Shown here piece after piece: positions 1 to 13,063 of a DNA stretch of 64,000 bases (position 1 is the stretch's first letter; every line of letters begins with the position of its first letter). Origin of the DNA: Adiantum capillus-veneris (lineage: Eukaryota; Streptophyta; Polypodiopsida; Polypodiales; Pteridaceae); assembly GCA_014529385.2 (NCBI GenBank), contig CM043950.1, positions 71,090,435-71,154,434 of the forward strand, written 5' to 3'. A model generated the notes under the pieces. The model was not told the DNA's origin. It saw only the letters and a program-made list of their open reading frames with translations, and did no database searches. A program made the translations under genes and the position numbers.

Positions 1-59
1 ATTGGCTCTCTCTATAAATTCTTTCTAGAAAAGAGAATGATAAAATTCTAGAGGAATTT

Positions 60-1023
60 AGTGCCTTCCTAGCCAAATTACCCATTATTGATGCACAAGA
101 TGGCTCAGATCTTGATTTTTATTTCACCTCTTTATCCTCTATTGTGAGCAAGTTGTATTTCATCAATAACCTCCCTACGGTCCCCATAGAAATTAAGCAC
201 TCCAAAAAGTTATCAATCCCCTTCTAGATCTTGACCTTCTTGAAGAAGAAGAGAAAGAAGCACTCAACTTTTTAGCGGATGCAAACAGTATATCTCTAGA
301 AAGAGCAGTTTCTAAACTCTTTTCAGAAGTTATCCCTCTATTACCACCTAGGCAAGTGGAATTAAATGCAGTCCGACTTGAACACAAGCTCTGGGACTAT
401 GAAATTTTGAACCATCGAGCACCTTTTACAATTCCCTCTCTAGGTTTGCTTTGTAGCATACCTACGGACATTGTAGAGCAATGCAAAACCCTTGCATTAC
501 ATGCTAAACATCTCTTATCACAGGATGTTCTCTTCGAGCTAAAGCAGGTCAAATTATCCAATGTGGATGGTAAGAAATGTCCAAACTCCACAATCATTGC
601 TCGCATCAAGGGGCTGTCTCTTATGGATAGAGCAAACGAGCAAAATAGGTTTCTGAGAAACTGTTGGAATTCTTACTGACCCTTCCTCAAATTTCAATGC
701 AAAAGAATTGATCCAAATTCCAATTGTTCCTCTTCAATCATCTGGTTTGACCAATTTTAATGGTACGTATTTCAGAATCTACCAAGATTCTTTCAATTCT
801 CATTAGGACCGGCACAGGTGTATGCTTTTATAGCTTGGGTAGCCTCATTCCCAACAGAATTAAGGCATGCTGTAATCATTTATTATCAGGTTCATGAGTA
901 TATGCTAGAAGCAGCTAAAGGACTGGTACTATACACACCAGGGATGCCACTTCTTCAAAAGATAAACAACACACCAGTGTCCAACACAATTGAAACCTTA
1001 CTCAAACCTCCAAAAGGTAAGTA
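60..1023 (+). pseudogene. Decayed coding stretch at the 5' side of T1, function unknown
   Basis: Frames 1-3 can be stitched into a coherent acidic/hydrophobic protein of roughly 220 codons from about 60 to 680, with a frameshift near 210, then a second coherent run at 818-1023 (start MYAFIAWVASFPTELRHA). I recognise no domain. A GIY-YIG nuclease, expected in the N-terminus of some Penelope-like elements of green algae and lycophytes, is not visible. Its position and strand directly upstream of the RT remnant at 1254-3396 suggest it is the N-terminal half of the same element, but this is inference. It could also be an unrelated older repeat. The many stops show it is not functional. Confidence 0.35.
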
Positions 1024-1253
1024 ACAATTAAATAAGATCACACACACACACCAAGCAGTATGGCGTCAACAAGCAAGAAACCAAGGAAATTCAGAGGATC
1101 GAAAGACTATGGAGATACTCCCAAGGCACTCTAATACTCAAATTCTAAAGACCAGGTACGCTCACTTAGTATCAGAAATAATGGTTTACTACATCTTGAA
1201 CGCAACAGTACGATGCATGGAAGATTTATTCACATATTGTTTGCAACAAATAT

Positions 1254-3396
1254 ATGGACTTTATCAACCCTAAACTATTTTTTCAAAAAATGATTAATGA
1301 TTTTCACATCAATAATGATTTAGAAAAAATGAGGAGATGTTTCGGTTGGAAGTATACCAATAACCTAAACCATACTCTTTACAAACCAAATTCGGTGTTT
1401 GCCCAAGAGTTTGATGAAACACAACCATGTGGGTGCTTAACTCAGAAATGATTCTTTGAATTTTTAGTTGACTTAGAACCCTTCGGGAAACATGTAATCA
1501 CCACAAACCATAACATAGCTAGTCATAAAGTCTTTTAAGAATTTATCCGGAAAGGTTTAAACCACATTCCATTAGTTCCTGTAAACCCAATGTCAATAGT
1601 AAGCGAACTTGGCAAGGTATGGAAGACTTTATGCACTTTTTTAGGATGTGAAAATAGTAAAGCTCATTACAATTATATCCAAAGTGTGGTTAATGAGACC
1701 TTTTCCCATAAATTCCCTTATCATAGGCAAAATCAAACTCCATGGTACAAAAACACAGACTTAATGGATGAAATTCAATACATCTTACAATACTTATTTA
1801 TTTGTGGACTAGATAAATCAGCACAAACCCCGGTATTCATATGTAAAAAACTCATACAAATGGCAGCAAGAAGAAGATTAGAAACCTCTGAATGTTGCCT
1901 TCTCTCTTCCAGTGAGGAAGATGAAATATGTCAAGTCGTAGGCTCTTATACACAGGAAATCGGGTTAGAGACACCATTAGAATATTCACTCCCATATCTT
2001 ATGGGAAATTTTAAAATCCACAAAATGGATTTTGGATGGATCACTAATGCACATAACTGTGTATTTACTCCTGCTACAACCATAATCACTAAATTACTCA
2101 AAGGAGTAAAACACCATATTAGTGAATTTGGAAATTTCTTAATTCCCACTTTCAAATGAGCTTAAGATTTGACCACATGGCCAAATCTTAACCAAAGTTT
2201 TGAGAACATGGCTTGAAAGATCTTTTCGAGTACTACCATGTGGAAGGAGTTGGCCTTAAAAAGTAGTTTGAGATTTTTTCGTATGGTCAAATCTTTAAGA
2301 CATTAGTGATTCCCAAAATTGGCTCTAAAGTCTCAAACTCTCTAATATAGTGTTGTAATACAGCGATTTATAGAGTACACTGAAATCATACATAAAAACC
2401 TACAAACTTTTTCTGGGACACAAACTAATGGGTATTGGATGATCTATAATCAGTATGATTTTTTGATAAACTTACTTAAACATATCACAAACATTCCTCA
2501 TTTGATGTAACATCATGCTATGAGGATATCCCTCATAAAGGCAAACATGGATTGCTTGAAGTACTAGATAACATTATTAAACTCATAAAAAATATGAAAT
2601 ATCTTGGCTTTAAGAAAACCGCAAGTAGATTGTGCTTACAAAAAAGAAAAATGAAGTTGTCTGGACATTTGAATATTTACACAATATTAATGAATTTGTC
2701 CTTGATAATTGATTTACCAACTTAGGCAAACATATTTATCGACAAGAGAAAGGTATACGAATGGGGTACAATTGCTCTCCACTATGGTGTAATTTGTATT
2801 TGGCATGGTTTGAGATAGAATACATAAAAAATTTATCTCGTCTTGCACATTATGATATAATGAAAGCATTTTTATATTCATGGAGATATATGGATGATTT
2901 ATTATTTGCTAATAATCCATTTATTTTGCAATGTTTAAACCACAAAAAACCATTGTTCCATGAGGAACCCTTTACTATTTACCCTTTAGACATTATTGGG
3001 ATAAAAGCTACACACAAGGAAAACCAAGCTACATATTTGAATACACATATCCAATTATGTGAACCAATGGAACAACAGTATGTTACATACACTGCATGGA
3101 AAAAAGACAAATTATCGTGTCCCAACGTATCATTTATACATGCAGCCATTAATAGACCAAAAAGGATGGCATATAATGTTTGCATATCACAGTGCTTCCC
3201 ATACTATACAATGCATCCCAAGAGTCATATGCGGTAACAAATTTAAATAAGCTTATTTCTATGTTTGAAGAGAATGGTTTCAAAAAGAGAAGATTGTTAC
3301 ATGTATTACTAACTTCATTAAAGAAAATAAATTTCTTGGCATTAGATTCACCATCAATACCCTTAAACATAGAATTGGTAGAGGATAGGTCCACTT
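1254..3396 (+). pseudogene. Penelope-like element (T1) reverse transcriptase, degenerate
   Basis: This is a broken RNA-dependent DNA polymerase read across several frames. In order it shows a CGC motif followed by a GKHVIT-like stretch (about 1425-1490), RKGLNHIPL (about 1545-1575), LPYLMGNFKIHK (about 1996-2031), FDVTSCYEDIPH (about 2501-2535, motif A with the first catalytic Asp), YRQEKGIRMGYNCSPLW (about 2740-2785, motif B), NLYLAWFE, and WRYMDDLL (about 2882-2905, motif C with the Asp pair). A G-(I)-MG-x-NCSP-NLYL-x-FE block followed by RY(M/I)DD is characteristic of Penelope-like RTs rather than LTR elements. The CxC/HVxT block recalls the permuted Chlamys-type PLEs of the green lineage, from memory. 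Frameshifts and stops lie at 1449, 1539, 2157 and in 2160-2760. No flanking repeat was identified. Confidence 0.6.
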
Positions 3397-3446
3397 GGTG
3401 GCCTATCCTTCACCAAGTGCACCTTTTCTCAGGGATGGGGGAGGGC

Positions 3447-3477
<31 letters not shown>

Positions 3478-6408
3478 TATTGGACATGAGCTACAGTTAG
3501 AGAAATCACATAATTTCACACACACGAACACACACACACATTTGAGATGTATTTATTGTTGAAAGATGCGTATGGCACACGCAAATACTTCTTTCGCAGA
3601 AGAATGATGGACGACGACAATGACAGAGTATGGCTCCAGACGGTGTACACTTTTGGTTATTTACAAGTTAAATTGATCCTTTGTATAATAAACTCCAACT
3701 GAAAATAGTTGTGCAGGTTGCAAAAATAACATATGTAATTTTTTTAGCTCCTTCTCAATCATTATGAATACAGTTTTTTTGGCATTAAACCTGTGAGAAA
3801 ACTTGCCCAAGTAGAATAGATCTATAGTTGAAACTTATAAGCAGTATAAGGTTTTTTATGCACATTTTTTTATTTAGTATTTTTTGATTACAGAATTCAA
3901 AAAACCAAACTAATCTTAGATAAGTATAGCGTAGGCAATTAAATACCCACTGAGGAGGTCCAATAATACAATTATAGTATCGGGTTTTCTTAGAAGGTAA
4001 CTTGTACATCTCCGATGGAATTTTTTTCTGATCGGCAATGAAAGACACAGGTATAAAACCCCAAAAAAAATCCTTATTCCTGGTAAAAACTGATAAAAAT
4101 ATTTAAACCCAGAGTATGTTTGCTCGATGGGTACAATAAACATAGAATTACTGCTTATTCCACAATATACCATTTGGTTTAAACACTGCGAGTAAAACTG
4201 CGATGGTAAATACCAAAAAATAAAAACTTAAAGATTAGGCTCTCTAACTTTTCAAATAGAACTAAAGATTCCTAAAAGTTAAAAAACCTCTTCAAGGCGT
4301 ATCCTGATAAAATCGGAGGCCATACAACTGGCCCATAACTTTGTGCATGAACCAAAAAATGCTCATGCTATATGGCTTTAGTGCCGAATACTCAACCAAG
4401 CTATATATACAGCTTGCGCAAAGCCTTAGAACCACAAGGCATTCACTTAGGCTATCTGTAGCGCTCAGAAGGGTATCGCATAACACTTACACACACACAG
4501 TGAGAATTGGGTATCGCATAACACTTTTACACACACACAGTGAGAATTGACACGACAACTTGTGATGACAGCTTCCTACTCTCAGCGCAAGCACAAACGA
4601 TAAGCCTCGGGAGTAGAAAGACGTGTGTTCACAAACCCACAACAAACAGAAGCAACACACTATCCGGGATTGCCAAGCCAACAACCTACTGCCTGGCTGT
4701 GAACATACAGAAGGTATAATCATTCTTTTTTGAGTTACATAATGCATGAGTTCACACTTATGAATAAGTACATGCTTTTAGGATTATGAGCCAAGAAAGG
4801 TTGAGATAAATTGCCTTCTCGTAGAAATTTCTGTATTCAATATCCCTTCCATAGAGGTATAAAGCAATACATACATAATCATATAAAGGCTCACAAAAAC
4901 CCGTGTTTTTAGACTAAAATGTAGTCATATCATAGCTTCTGTACAAATACACATGGACATACCAGCCATACAAGAAAAAACACTACAGTAGCGTATATCC
5001 AAGTAGATACAACCATATGCATAATAGGCATGCAGTAGTACTAAACACAACATTACTAATCCGCGTAATATCATTGCTACCAATTTTGGTCCAGAAACAA
5101 AGTTGGAGTCAACCCCGTGATAAAACAGGGATATAAGTGCACAAATGACGATGGCTTATTCGGTTCAGGTAACAAGACACCTACTGCTTTGACTATATGC
5201 ATAAGTTCTCTATTAGGTTGATTTCTCAATAAACGGTAGCACTTTGATATATATTAGCAGACATAAGGGACTAGGATATATCAATTGGGCCATGAAAACC
5301 TCCTGTGAGTGTAAAAGATACATGACTAGTTATGGTTTTTTTGAAAAAAGAGTAATAGTACAAAGGAAATGTTGGCGAATTCTTCACAAGTTAGAATGGC
5401 AATACACAGCAACATAGGAGAGTAAACACTTTTTAGAAATAGCATTAGTAACAGGAAACAATAAAAAGGTAAAAGGATACATAAATAGCTTATGAGTTAA
5501 CTTTTTAAAGAAAGTTTACAAACAAGTTGGTATATGAAGGTCCATTAAAGTAACTTTTGAAGTAAAGTAACTTTTGAAGCACAGAGAGCTCCCTCTAATT
5601 ATACCAAAGGGATTTTATTATAAGGCAACTATATGACTACCTTCTATGAGGGCATAATTCAGAGGTAAACAAAAGTTTTTTTTTTGAAAAATGGGTAGTA
5701 TTACAAACAAAATGTTGCCGAAATTTTAGAGAAACCCTACTCATAAAAACAAAGCTATAAGTATATACATGGAAGGTGGGAGTCATAAACCTATAATTGC
5801 GGCAAAAATTAGGTGTGGTATACAAAAATATTAACCACATGTGTGTAATCATTGGTGGAAAATAGGGATACAGGTAGACAGCTAGGATGGGCATCACTCA
5901 GGACATATTTAAGCTACAGCAGATTCGGAACAAGCTCATGGCGGCACATAATGGAAAAAAGAAAACCAAGCCAATAGCAATTAGGGACCCTATCTCTAAG
6001 TCGTGTAAACCCATAAAAACGTTTACAAACCACAATCGACCCTACTTACATAGACGAGCAAAACAAAACATACGTTATGTATAGGAGTAAGGTTGGGGTC
6101 CGGGGTGTGACAACAATAACAAGCAGTGGGGATTGCTTGATATACCTGTCACCCATGTAGTGAAAATTAATTCTAATTAATTTTACTTATGGTTGGTTGG
6201 CAGGTAAAGATCCCTGCTCTCATCTGATAGGAGTTCCGGCTTTAACTCCTACTTTGTCATGTATCAAAGTATCTTTTTCAAGCAGTATTTAAGTTTACCA
6301 ATATATGGTTATGAAAGATGGGATTTTTAAATTCACACACACACACACACACACATCATCTCTACTATATTCTCTCTCTCTCTCTCTCTCTCTCTATGTG
6401 TGTGTGTG
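3397..6408. other. Non-coding stretch with simple repeats, no gene recognised
   Basis: Only short unsupported ORFs occur here. It holds a (CA)n tract at 3447-3475, a direct tandem duplication of a 38-40 bp unit at 4471-4508 and 4509-4548 (each begins GGGTATCGCATAACACTT and ends CAGTGAGAATT), and a cluster of (CA)n, (CT)n and (TG)n at 6337-6411 that abuts the T2 LTR. A GGGGTCCGGGGTGTGACA string near 6094-6111 resembles a polypurine tract/LTR junction of plant Ty3 elements, but no partner copy is in the window. Confidence 0.5.
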
Positions 6409-6999
6409 TGTAATGGAAATGTCCTATGAACTTTGAGAATAGCGGAATTAAGAGAATTAGAGTGAACATTTTTGTGAGATTACCTTGGGAGCATAGAGGG
6501 TGAAACTAATTGATGGTATCAACATGAACATAGTACTTACTTAACTTGGCATGAACAATACTTTTGCAAGAGAGAGAGTATTGGAGAACATGACAATAGT
6601 TGAGGACCGGATTTACTTGGAGCCGGTCCCCCCGCCAAAAGGCGTTTGTATTATAGATTTTCCCATCAAGAGAGACTTGGTACAATACAATATTTTTGTT
6701 CCTTGTGACCTTGGTGATGCTATGAAGATGGAAAGCTTCATGCATGACGAGCATAACATAAACTTTGCAAAAAGCATTAACTATCCCAAGCCTCAATCCC
6801 AAGGCCTCAAACAACTTCGAAGGTGGAGAGAGCTAGTGGAGAATGAGGGTAGGGAAGAGGAAGAAGTATCATTAATAATTGAAAGAAATAGTTTCTCACT
6901 TATCATCACTTGTCTTGCGTATCATAGAATAATAGCATAGTAATAAGATGAAGAAGATGGCAAGCTTAAGCATTGAAGCATGGCTTTTGGTTGGATTTA
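6409..6999 (-). repeat. T2 3' LTR
   Basis: It begins TGTAATGGAAATG and matches 10791 onward, sharing for example the GGACCGGATTTACTTGGAGC block. The left boundary directly touches a (CT)n(TG)n microsatellite. The right boundary is approximate because similarity fades near 6999. Confidence 0.7.
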
Positions 7000-7440
7000 C
7001 ATTCTATAGATTTTGTCAACAATAAAAGAAAGAGAATGAGTCTTATAAAACAAGAACATTGTTCATTTGAAATGCATTTTCATTTACTTACTTTAGTGTA
7101 GCATTGTAAGCATTGACAAGGTTCATATTATCCTTAAGCTAGCTTCTTGCATCCCCTCTAGCATCTTTAAAAGGATAATCCTTAAACTTAATAAGATATC
7201 ACTAGATAACGTTACCATTTCTTAGTAGCATACTCATCTATCATAAAAGATAAATCATTGTGAGTTGCTATAGATACCACATTTACCCTTGGCCATTCTG
7301 AAAGTGCATCGACCACTTGATTGTGCTTGCCAGCAATAAGAGCAATATGAAATTTAAATTGCGAAAGAAAATTTTTCCACCTCATTTGTTTGTTGGAGAG
7401 CTTGGTTTACGTCATGAATTCTTGAGGATTTATGATCCAT

Positions 7441-9114
7441 TCATAGGATGAATGGAGCCCCCAAGAGATAGTGCTTCCATGTGTCTAGGGCATGCAGAAT
7501 ATCTAAAAGCTCTTTTTTGTATATGTCCAAGACTCGTTCATTGGCATTGAGCCTGCAGCTCTCATTTGCTATAACATGCCCTTTTTGAAGCAAAACTGCT
7601 CCAAGGCATTCACCACAAGCATCACATTGGATCTTAAATGGCTTTGAGAGATCCAGAAGCATAAGGACTGGTTGGGAGGCAAGCTTCTCTTTGAGCTTGT
7701 CAAAAGCATTTTGTCCTTTAGTAGTGCATGAGTACTTAAGGTTCTTCCTTGTTAAGTCATGCAATGGTCCTGCTATTTGAGAGAATTTTTCTATGAAGCA
7801 TCTATGGTATGCACACATACCAATGAAGCTTCTTAGCTCATGTAGATTCCTTGGAGGCTATGCTTTTATTACCTCCAACTTTGATGGATTCATACATATA
7901 CATCTTCAGAGATAATGTGACCTAAATATTGAATCTCTTGTAGAAAAAAATTCACTTTTCTTTTGATTAATGAAAAGCTTATTCTCTCTCACAACTTGAA
8001 AGATTACCTTGGAGGTGTCACTTGTACTCCTCAAGAGAATTTGAGTGGCCTGAATGTGGCTGGAGCATTTGCCAGGTCAAAACTTGTAACTTATCAATAG
8101 ATCTTCTACCCGCGGCACGGGAAACCTTTTTGTAAATAGTGATCCTATTTAGTGCTCTATAGTCGACACACATGTGATATGTGTCATCTTTCTTTTGCAC
8201 TAAAGGTAATGGTGAACCAAATGGAGAGGAGCTAGGCCTCACCATCCCTTTTTCCACCAATTCATGCACTTGCCTCATGTTCTCCTCTTGTTGAGCTTGT
8301 GAAACTCAATAAGAAGGTTTATTGGGCGGTGAGCTTCCTAGTAGAAGCTCTATCGCATGGTCGTCATCCCCTCATTTTGGAGGTAGATTACTAGGGATTT
8401 CATCAATGAAAACATCTTGGAATCCATTTAGGAAATTAGACAACTCTAATTCCTCTTGATTCCCTTTAATGCTACTTGTGAAAACATTAGAATCATTTAC
8501 AAATTTTCTAGCAAAAATCATATATACAAAAATAGAGCGTTTCATTGACTTATCAAAAGCAAGCGTATTTAGCAGGGACATGGTGTTCCCCAAATCATTA
8601 GCATCTATGTACATGCTCTTTTCTCTGTAGGTGAAATAGATCTCTTTTTAGAAAATTTCATGTTGGTAGCCATGCGGTTGAACCATGGTGCCCCTAGGAT
8701 AACATCCTCATGTTGGAGAGGAGAGATAAAAAAAATATTCTTTGCCGATGTAGCTTTTGACATGAAGCCTCAACTTCACAATTAAGAGAGTAACAGAGGC
8801 TTGATATCCCTTGAAAGCTCCCTCGGCAGTTACAATATCTCCCATATTAAAAGCTTGAATGTCCAACTTAGTGGCCAACTCCGTTGATATGAAGTTGTGA
8901 ATAGAGCCAGGGTCAAAGAGAATAAGGACATCATGCTCCCTTACTTTTTCTTAAGCATAGGAGAGGTATGAGCCTTTGCAATTATTATCCTCTTTTGGAG
9001 CTTCAACCATGGAACCTCTAGGAGTGTCATTGGGTACATTTATTTTGGGGCAAGAACGATAACCATGTCCTTGCTCCCCACACTTAAATAATTTATGGTC
9101 TTTATGAAAGGCCT
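7441..9114 (-). pseudogene. T2 protease-RT-RNase H remnant
   Basis: Read from right to left it shows a zinc knuckle (KCGEQGHGYRSCP, about 9050-9090), a retropepsin block (LFDPGSIHNFIS, about 8895-8930), an RT start (VEKGMVRPSSSPFGSP then MCVDYRALNRITI, about 8130-8260) and an RT-RNase H junction (IGMCAYHRCFIEKF to FKIQCDACGECLGAVLLQKG, about 7590-7850). The protease catalytic triplet reads D-P-G where the family has D-S/T-G. The RT between the ALNRITI block and the connection region is deleted, so the catalytic YxDD is absent. RNase H ends at ALDTWKHYLLGAPFIL near 7441 and integrase is gone. Stops and frameshifts are frequent. In life it would have processed Gag and copied the element RNA in cytoplasmic particles. 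Confidence 0.7.
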
Positions 9115-10355
9115 CTAATTATTTAGGAGAGAGCTTATTTTTACCTTTGCAAACTCCTTTCTTCTTGGACTTGTTGTTGCACTGGTGTTGGTGATGCCTT
9201 GGAAAGAGTTTTGAGCATTCCCTTTAGCTTCATTTTGATCCTTGTTTTCCATGGGCTTGAAATTTCTTCTCACCCCTTGTTGGAAATTGATCCTTGAAGC
9301 AACCAAAGTGTGGTGGATGGCTTCGGTGATAGTGCTAGGCCGTTGAATGAGTTTGACATACTTGGCCATTTCTTGAGGTAATACCGCACAAAATTGTTTC
9401 TTTTGTTCAAAGAAGGCTATCCTTTGAAAGACTAAAGCTTTGAGATGTAAATCCCAAAACTTGTTTACATATTTGTGGATAGACTCCTTGAAGAGTGGCT
9501 TCAAGCTTCACCATTTGGTAAGCACTTTGTCCTTTGCATTGCTTGCAAGGAATTTCTTCATGTCATTGATGGAAACTCGTAGAGTTTTCCATGTCTTTAG
9601 GGACTCGCCTTTGCACGAAGGCTAGCCCATCATTAACGAGTAGAGTTTTGGAAGTGCATAGCTACATGGTGTAGCTTGGAGGACTCCATGAAGCCTTTGT
9701 CTCCAAAGGCCACATCAAATTGTTGGATGAAGCCCAATACTTTGTCTGTGGCACCAAAGGTGCCATCATAGGTGAGAAAAGAGATACTCTTTCCTCCGTC
9801 TTTGAACTTCTTGAGCTTTTATGATCTTTGCCATGCACGGTATGATTTGTGATGTCCTCCCCTCTTGTATCCTCTAGGAGAATAGCCATAGCTTTCGCCA
9901 AAAGACGAAGAAGGTGAAGAAGAAGGAGAAGAGGGTGACCTCTTTCTTCCCTTTTTCTTCCTTTGTTTCCTCTCTTCTCTTTCAAAGTGACGAGGAGAAG
10001 GACTATGGGTTTACCGTTTCCTCTTGGGAGGAGTTGGCGATAGTCTAGACCACCATCTTCATGGAGCCACATCTTTAGAGGAACTTAGGAATTCACTTCT
10101 TTCTCGTTCTTTGGATTCCTCCTCTCTTATGGGAGAGAGTCTTCTTTTGGGAGTCTCATCATGAGGCCTCCTAAACTCTCTCTCCTCTTGGAGAGAAAGG
10201 GAAATCCCATAAGCACGAAGTTGTTGGGTAACTTCCTCTTGCAAAGTAGGGTTGCCCATAGCTTGATGCAACCTAGTAACAAGATAATTGATAAACATGG
10301 GGAAACAATCATTATTAGCACCTTCATGTGCAAAATCAAAGTTATTAATGTTCAT
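9115..10355 (-). pseudogene. T2 gag remnant
   Basis: Three frame-shifted pieces follow the primer site: MNINNFDFAHEGANNDCF (10355-10059), an Arg/Ser/Glu-rich linker (10072-9662), and a capsid-like stretch (9504-9115) with the pattern FKESIHKYVNKFWDLHLKAL and LPQEMAKYVKLIQRPSTITE. This is the usual retrotransposon capsid helix layout before a basic, Asn/Gln-rich tail and the zinc knuckle encoded just downstream. Gag forms the virus-like particle. The reading frame is interrupted at least three times, so this copy is a pseudogene. Confidence 0.6.
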
Positions 10356-10777
10356 TCTACTCTCTTAGTTATTGTCATCAATGCTAATTATATTTATGTG
10401 TCTATTTAGTGTATCCTTTGGAAATTCAAAACCTTAGTTGCTACTCCTCTTAGCCTTTGAAATTAGCACTTAAGTATCTACAGCCACGGATCGAATTGGT
10501 TAATTATAGAAACTAGTGGAGTGGGTCTAATATAACAAAATTACCAAGGGATAGCTCCTTTTGGACTTCTTATGGCTCAATAATGGTAAAGCCTTAGGCA
10601 AGTCTAAAAAGATCCCATTATTTAGACCAAAGCTCCCAAGGTGTGCACCATATGCCACATAGTGGGCTCAACAAAATCGATAATAGATCCCATTCCCACT
10701 TACCCTAATTAACAAAATCAACCATTAATACGCTACTTAAAGACCTCTCTTCTTAAGCAAGAAAAGAAAAACCAAAT

Positions 10778-10789
10778 GCTCTGATACCA
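10778..10789 (-). other. T2 primer binding site (initiator Met tRNA)
   Basis: The minus strand reads TGGTATCAGAGC, the perfect complement of the initiator-Met tRNA 3' end, one base inside the 5' LTR that starts at 10791. Confidence 0.9.
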
Positions 10790-10790
10790 A

Positions 10791-11391
10791 TGTAGTGGAA
10801 ATGGCCTATGAACTTTGAAAATAGCAGAATTAAGAGAATTAGAGTGAGTATTTTTGTGGGATTACTTTGATAACATAGAGGGTGAACATAATTGATGGTA
10901 GCAACATAAACATAGTACTTAATTAACTTGGCATGAACAATACTTTTGCAAGAGAGAGATTATTAGAGAGCATGACAATAGTTGAGGACCGGATTTACTT
11001 GGAGCCGGTCCCCCCTCCAAAAGGCGTTTGTATTATAGATTCTCCCATCAAGAGAGACTTGGTCCAATACAATATTTGTGTTCCTTGTGACCTTGGTGAT
11101 TCTATGAAGATGGAAAGCTTCATGGATCACGAGCATAACATAAAATTTGCAAAAGAATTAACTATCCCAAGCCTAAGTCCCAAGGCCTCAAACACCTTCG
11201 AATGTGGAGAGAGCTAGCGGAGAATGAGGATAGGTAAGAGAAAGAAGAATCATTCATAGAAGAAAGAAATAGTTCCTCACTTATCATCACTCTTCTTGCT
11301 TAGCATAGCATAATATCATAGTAATGAAGATGAAGGAGATGGAAAGCTTAAGTATTGAAGCATGGCTCTTGTTTGGATTTGCATTCCATAG
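10791..11391 (-). repeat. T2 5' LTR
   Basis: It starts TGTAGTGGAAATG and is a diverged copy of 6409-6999. Similarity is lost near CATTCCATAGCC (about 11391), so the outer end is approximate. Short ORFs inside are present in both LTRs but diverge freely. Confidence 0.7.
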
Positions 11392-11517
11392 CCAATATTG
11401 TTGGTGTAGGCTCTCAACTTCTCAACAAGCTTGAAGAAGGAGATGGAGCTCTTGCACTTTGCACTCAGAGAATGTGTGTGCATGTGGGAGATTATACCCC
11501 CTCTCAAGCTTGGTCCA

Positions 11518-11556
<39 letters not shown>

Positions 11557-11619
11557 AAAGCACAATGAAGAGAGTCAATGTTTAGATAAACAAACCTATG
11601 ATGCCATAGATCATCTGTG

Positions 11620-12300
11620 GGAGTGCCAGTCATTGAAGAAAGAACTTGGAGCGTGTAGAAACAATTACCAATGTTCTCCCTTTGACTTCCTTGCCAACGT
11701 CTTGATCTTGAATGGACACTGCATCCTTTGTGAAACCACCTCTATGCCTAGCTTACACATGTCGTGAACACACATAAGATGAATACCTAGCTTTGGAGCA
11801 TAAAGAAATTTGGAGGTAGGTGCATACTTCCCATGCCATTTGGAATCAATCTTATGGAACCCTCACTATGAATAAGAATTTCAATTTTTTTACCAATAAA
11901 AATAGTACCACAGTGTCATGTACTGATCCTTCAAAGGTGTCTTGTGTTGTGAAGCACCACTATCAAGAATTCAATCATGACCATATCAAACTAAGATCTG
12001 TCTCATCCTATGATGTTCTTGGAGAGTCCCATAAGGCTAGAATCTGTAAATGAACAAAGGTTGGTGAGTGTATCACAGCCGTAGAAGTCCCAACTCGGTT
12101 TGGACACTTTCATCAATGATGGCCGTTTTTTTCCAAATTGATTGCAATGCCGATCCACCTTTAAGGATCCCTTTTCAGCATCACTCTTGCCAAGGCTATG
12201 GAGCCAGATTTCTCCCTCATATTGAACCGCTCCTCTTGGTCCAATACCATCGGAACAATCTCATCCCAAAACAAAAGTATTCAACTGGCCATGATTAGCA
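11620..12300 (-). pseudogene. T3: Ty1/copia fragment (gag end, protease, pre-integrase)
   Basis: On the minus strand a copia-type protease start ILDSGASQH lies at about 11943-11970, preceded by weak gag/zinc-knuckle-like sequence (to about 12300) and followed by WHGKYAPTSKFLYAPKLGIH and VHDMCKLGIEVVSQ (about 11700-11850). Those positions match the copia segment between protease and integrase. Several stops interrupt the frame. No LTR, integrase core or RT is visible, so it is a short internal fragment. The (CT)n tract at 11518-11554 and the T2 LTR lie next to it. Confidence 0.5.
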
Positions 12301-13063
12301 AAGAATAGAAATTGGAATACCAAGGAGGTAAGTGGGTCAAAAGTTGGATGGCCATGTTCTTTGAAATAATCAAATTTTCCATATGAATTATCTACTGTTA
12401 AAGTTCCTATATTTGGGGCTCCATCGTTGCCTAGCTCCAATGACCAACATAATTATATATCTAGAGTGATGAGCTACCCGACTAGGCCATGGAAACACTC
12501 ACACGATTGGTGAGATAATCATGGCAACACGAATGGTTGACTCTATGAGGTGAGATTCTCGGCCTATGGAGGAGCTAAGCCACAATGGTAGGCAATCTCC
12601 ACATCGACCACCCTTCACCTCTAATCAACCCAATCACACACACTAATGATTGCAAGATGCACACAACACTAATCTTATTATGCAACACACTAATCACAAG
12701 CACACACACATAGATCTATCGGGCACCACACTCTAATCAAACCTACATGCACACACATGTAAGATAGGAAAATCACACTCTAAGGTCCCTCCCTAAACCC
12801 TAGAGCCATTCAGAAATTTCTCAGCTTACAATATAATTTAGAAAAAACAAGACCGTCAAAGAATTCATGCGGGCAACGAGACTTTACTCCAGAATGAAAA
12901 GACAAGGATATTCCGGATAACAAATTACGTCATCCCTATATTTTTCCAAAAAGATTAAGATTATTTGTATATTTCTTCATCAAAAGCCGCGTGGGAACTG
13001 ATCTAGATCGAGAACTAGGAGAAAAAAGGGACTAACTTGATTGGAAGATAAAGTTAAGAGATA
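12301..13063. other. Intergenic stretch without recognised feature
   Basis: AC-rich, low-complexity-leaning sequence (many CACACA and CTAATC strings at 12600-12760). I see no coding pattern, RNA gene or repeat partner. The left end of the T4 LTR probably lies in or just after this stretch but could not be located. Confidence 0.4.

Larger units (their letters stand above)
6409..11391 (-). mobile_element. T2: old Ty3 LTR retrotransposon, minus strand
   Basis: Two diverged direct repeats (6409-about 6999 and 10791-about 11391) flank a minus-strand gag-PR-RT-RNase H remnant. A perfect 12-nt initiator-Met primer site lies next to the right copy, which makes that copy the 5' LTR. The LTRs differ at many positions over about 600 bp, so the insertion is old. 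The inner ends of the LTRs and a target duplication could not be fixed. Most of RT and all of integrase are missing, and the element is dead. Confidence 0.8.

Noticed and set aside
6551-6940. ORF in the T2 LTR (MNNTFARERVLENMTIVEDR) as a leader protein like T10's
   Set aside because: It is also open in the other LTR (10933-11217), but that copy frameshifts early and there is no similarity to the sORF family.
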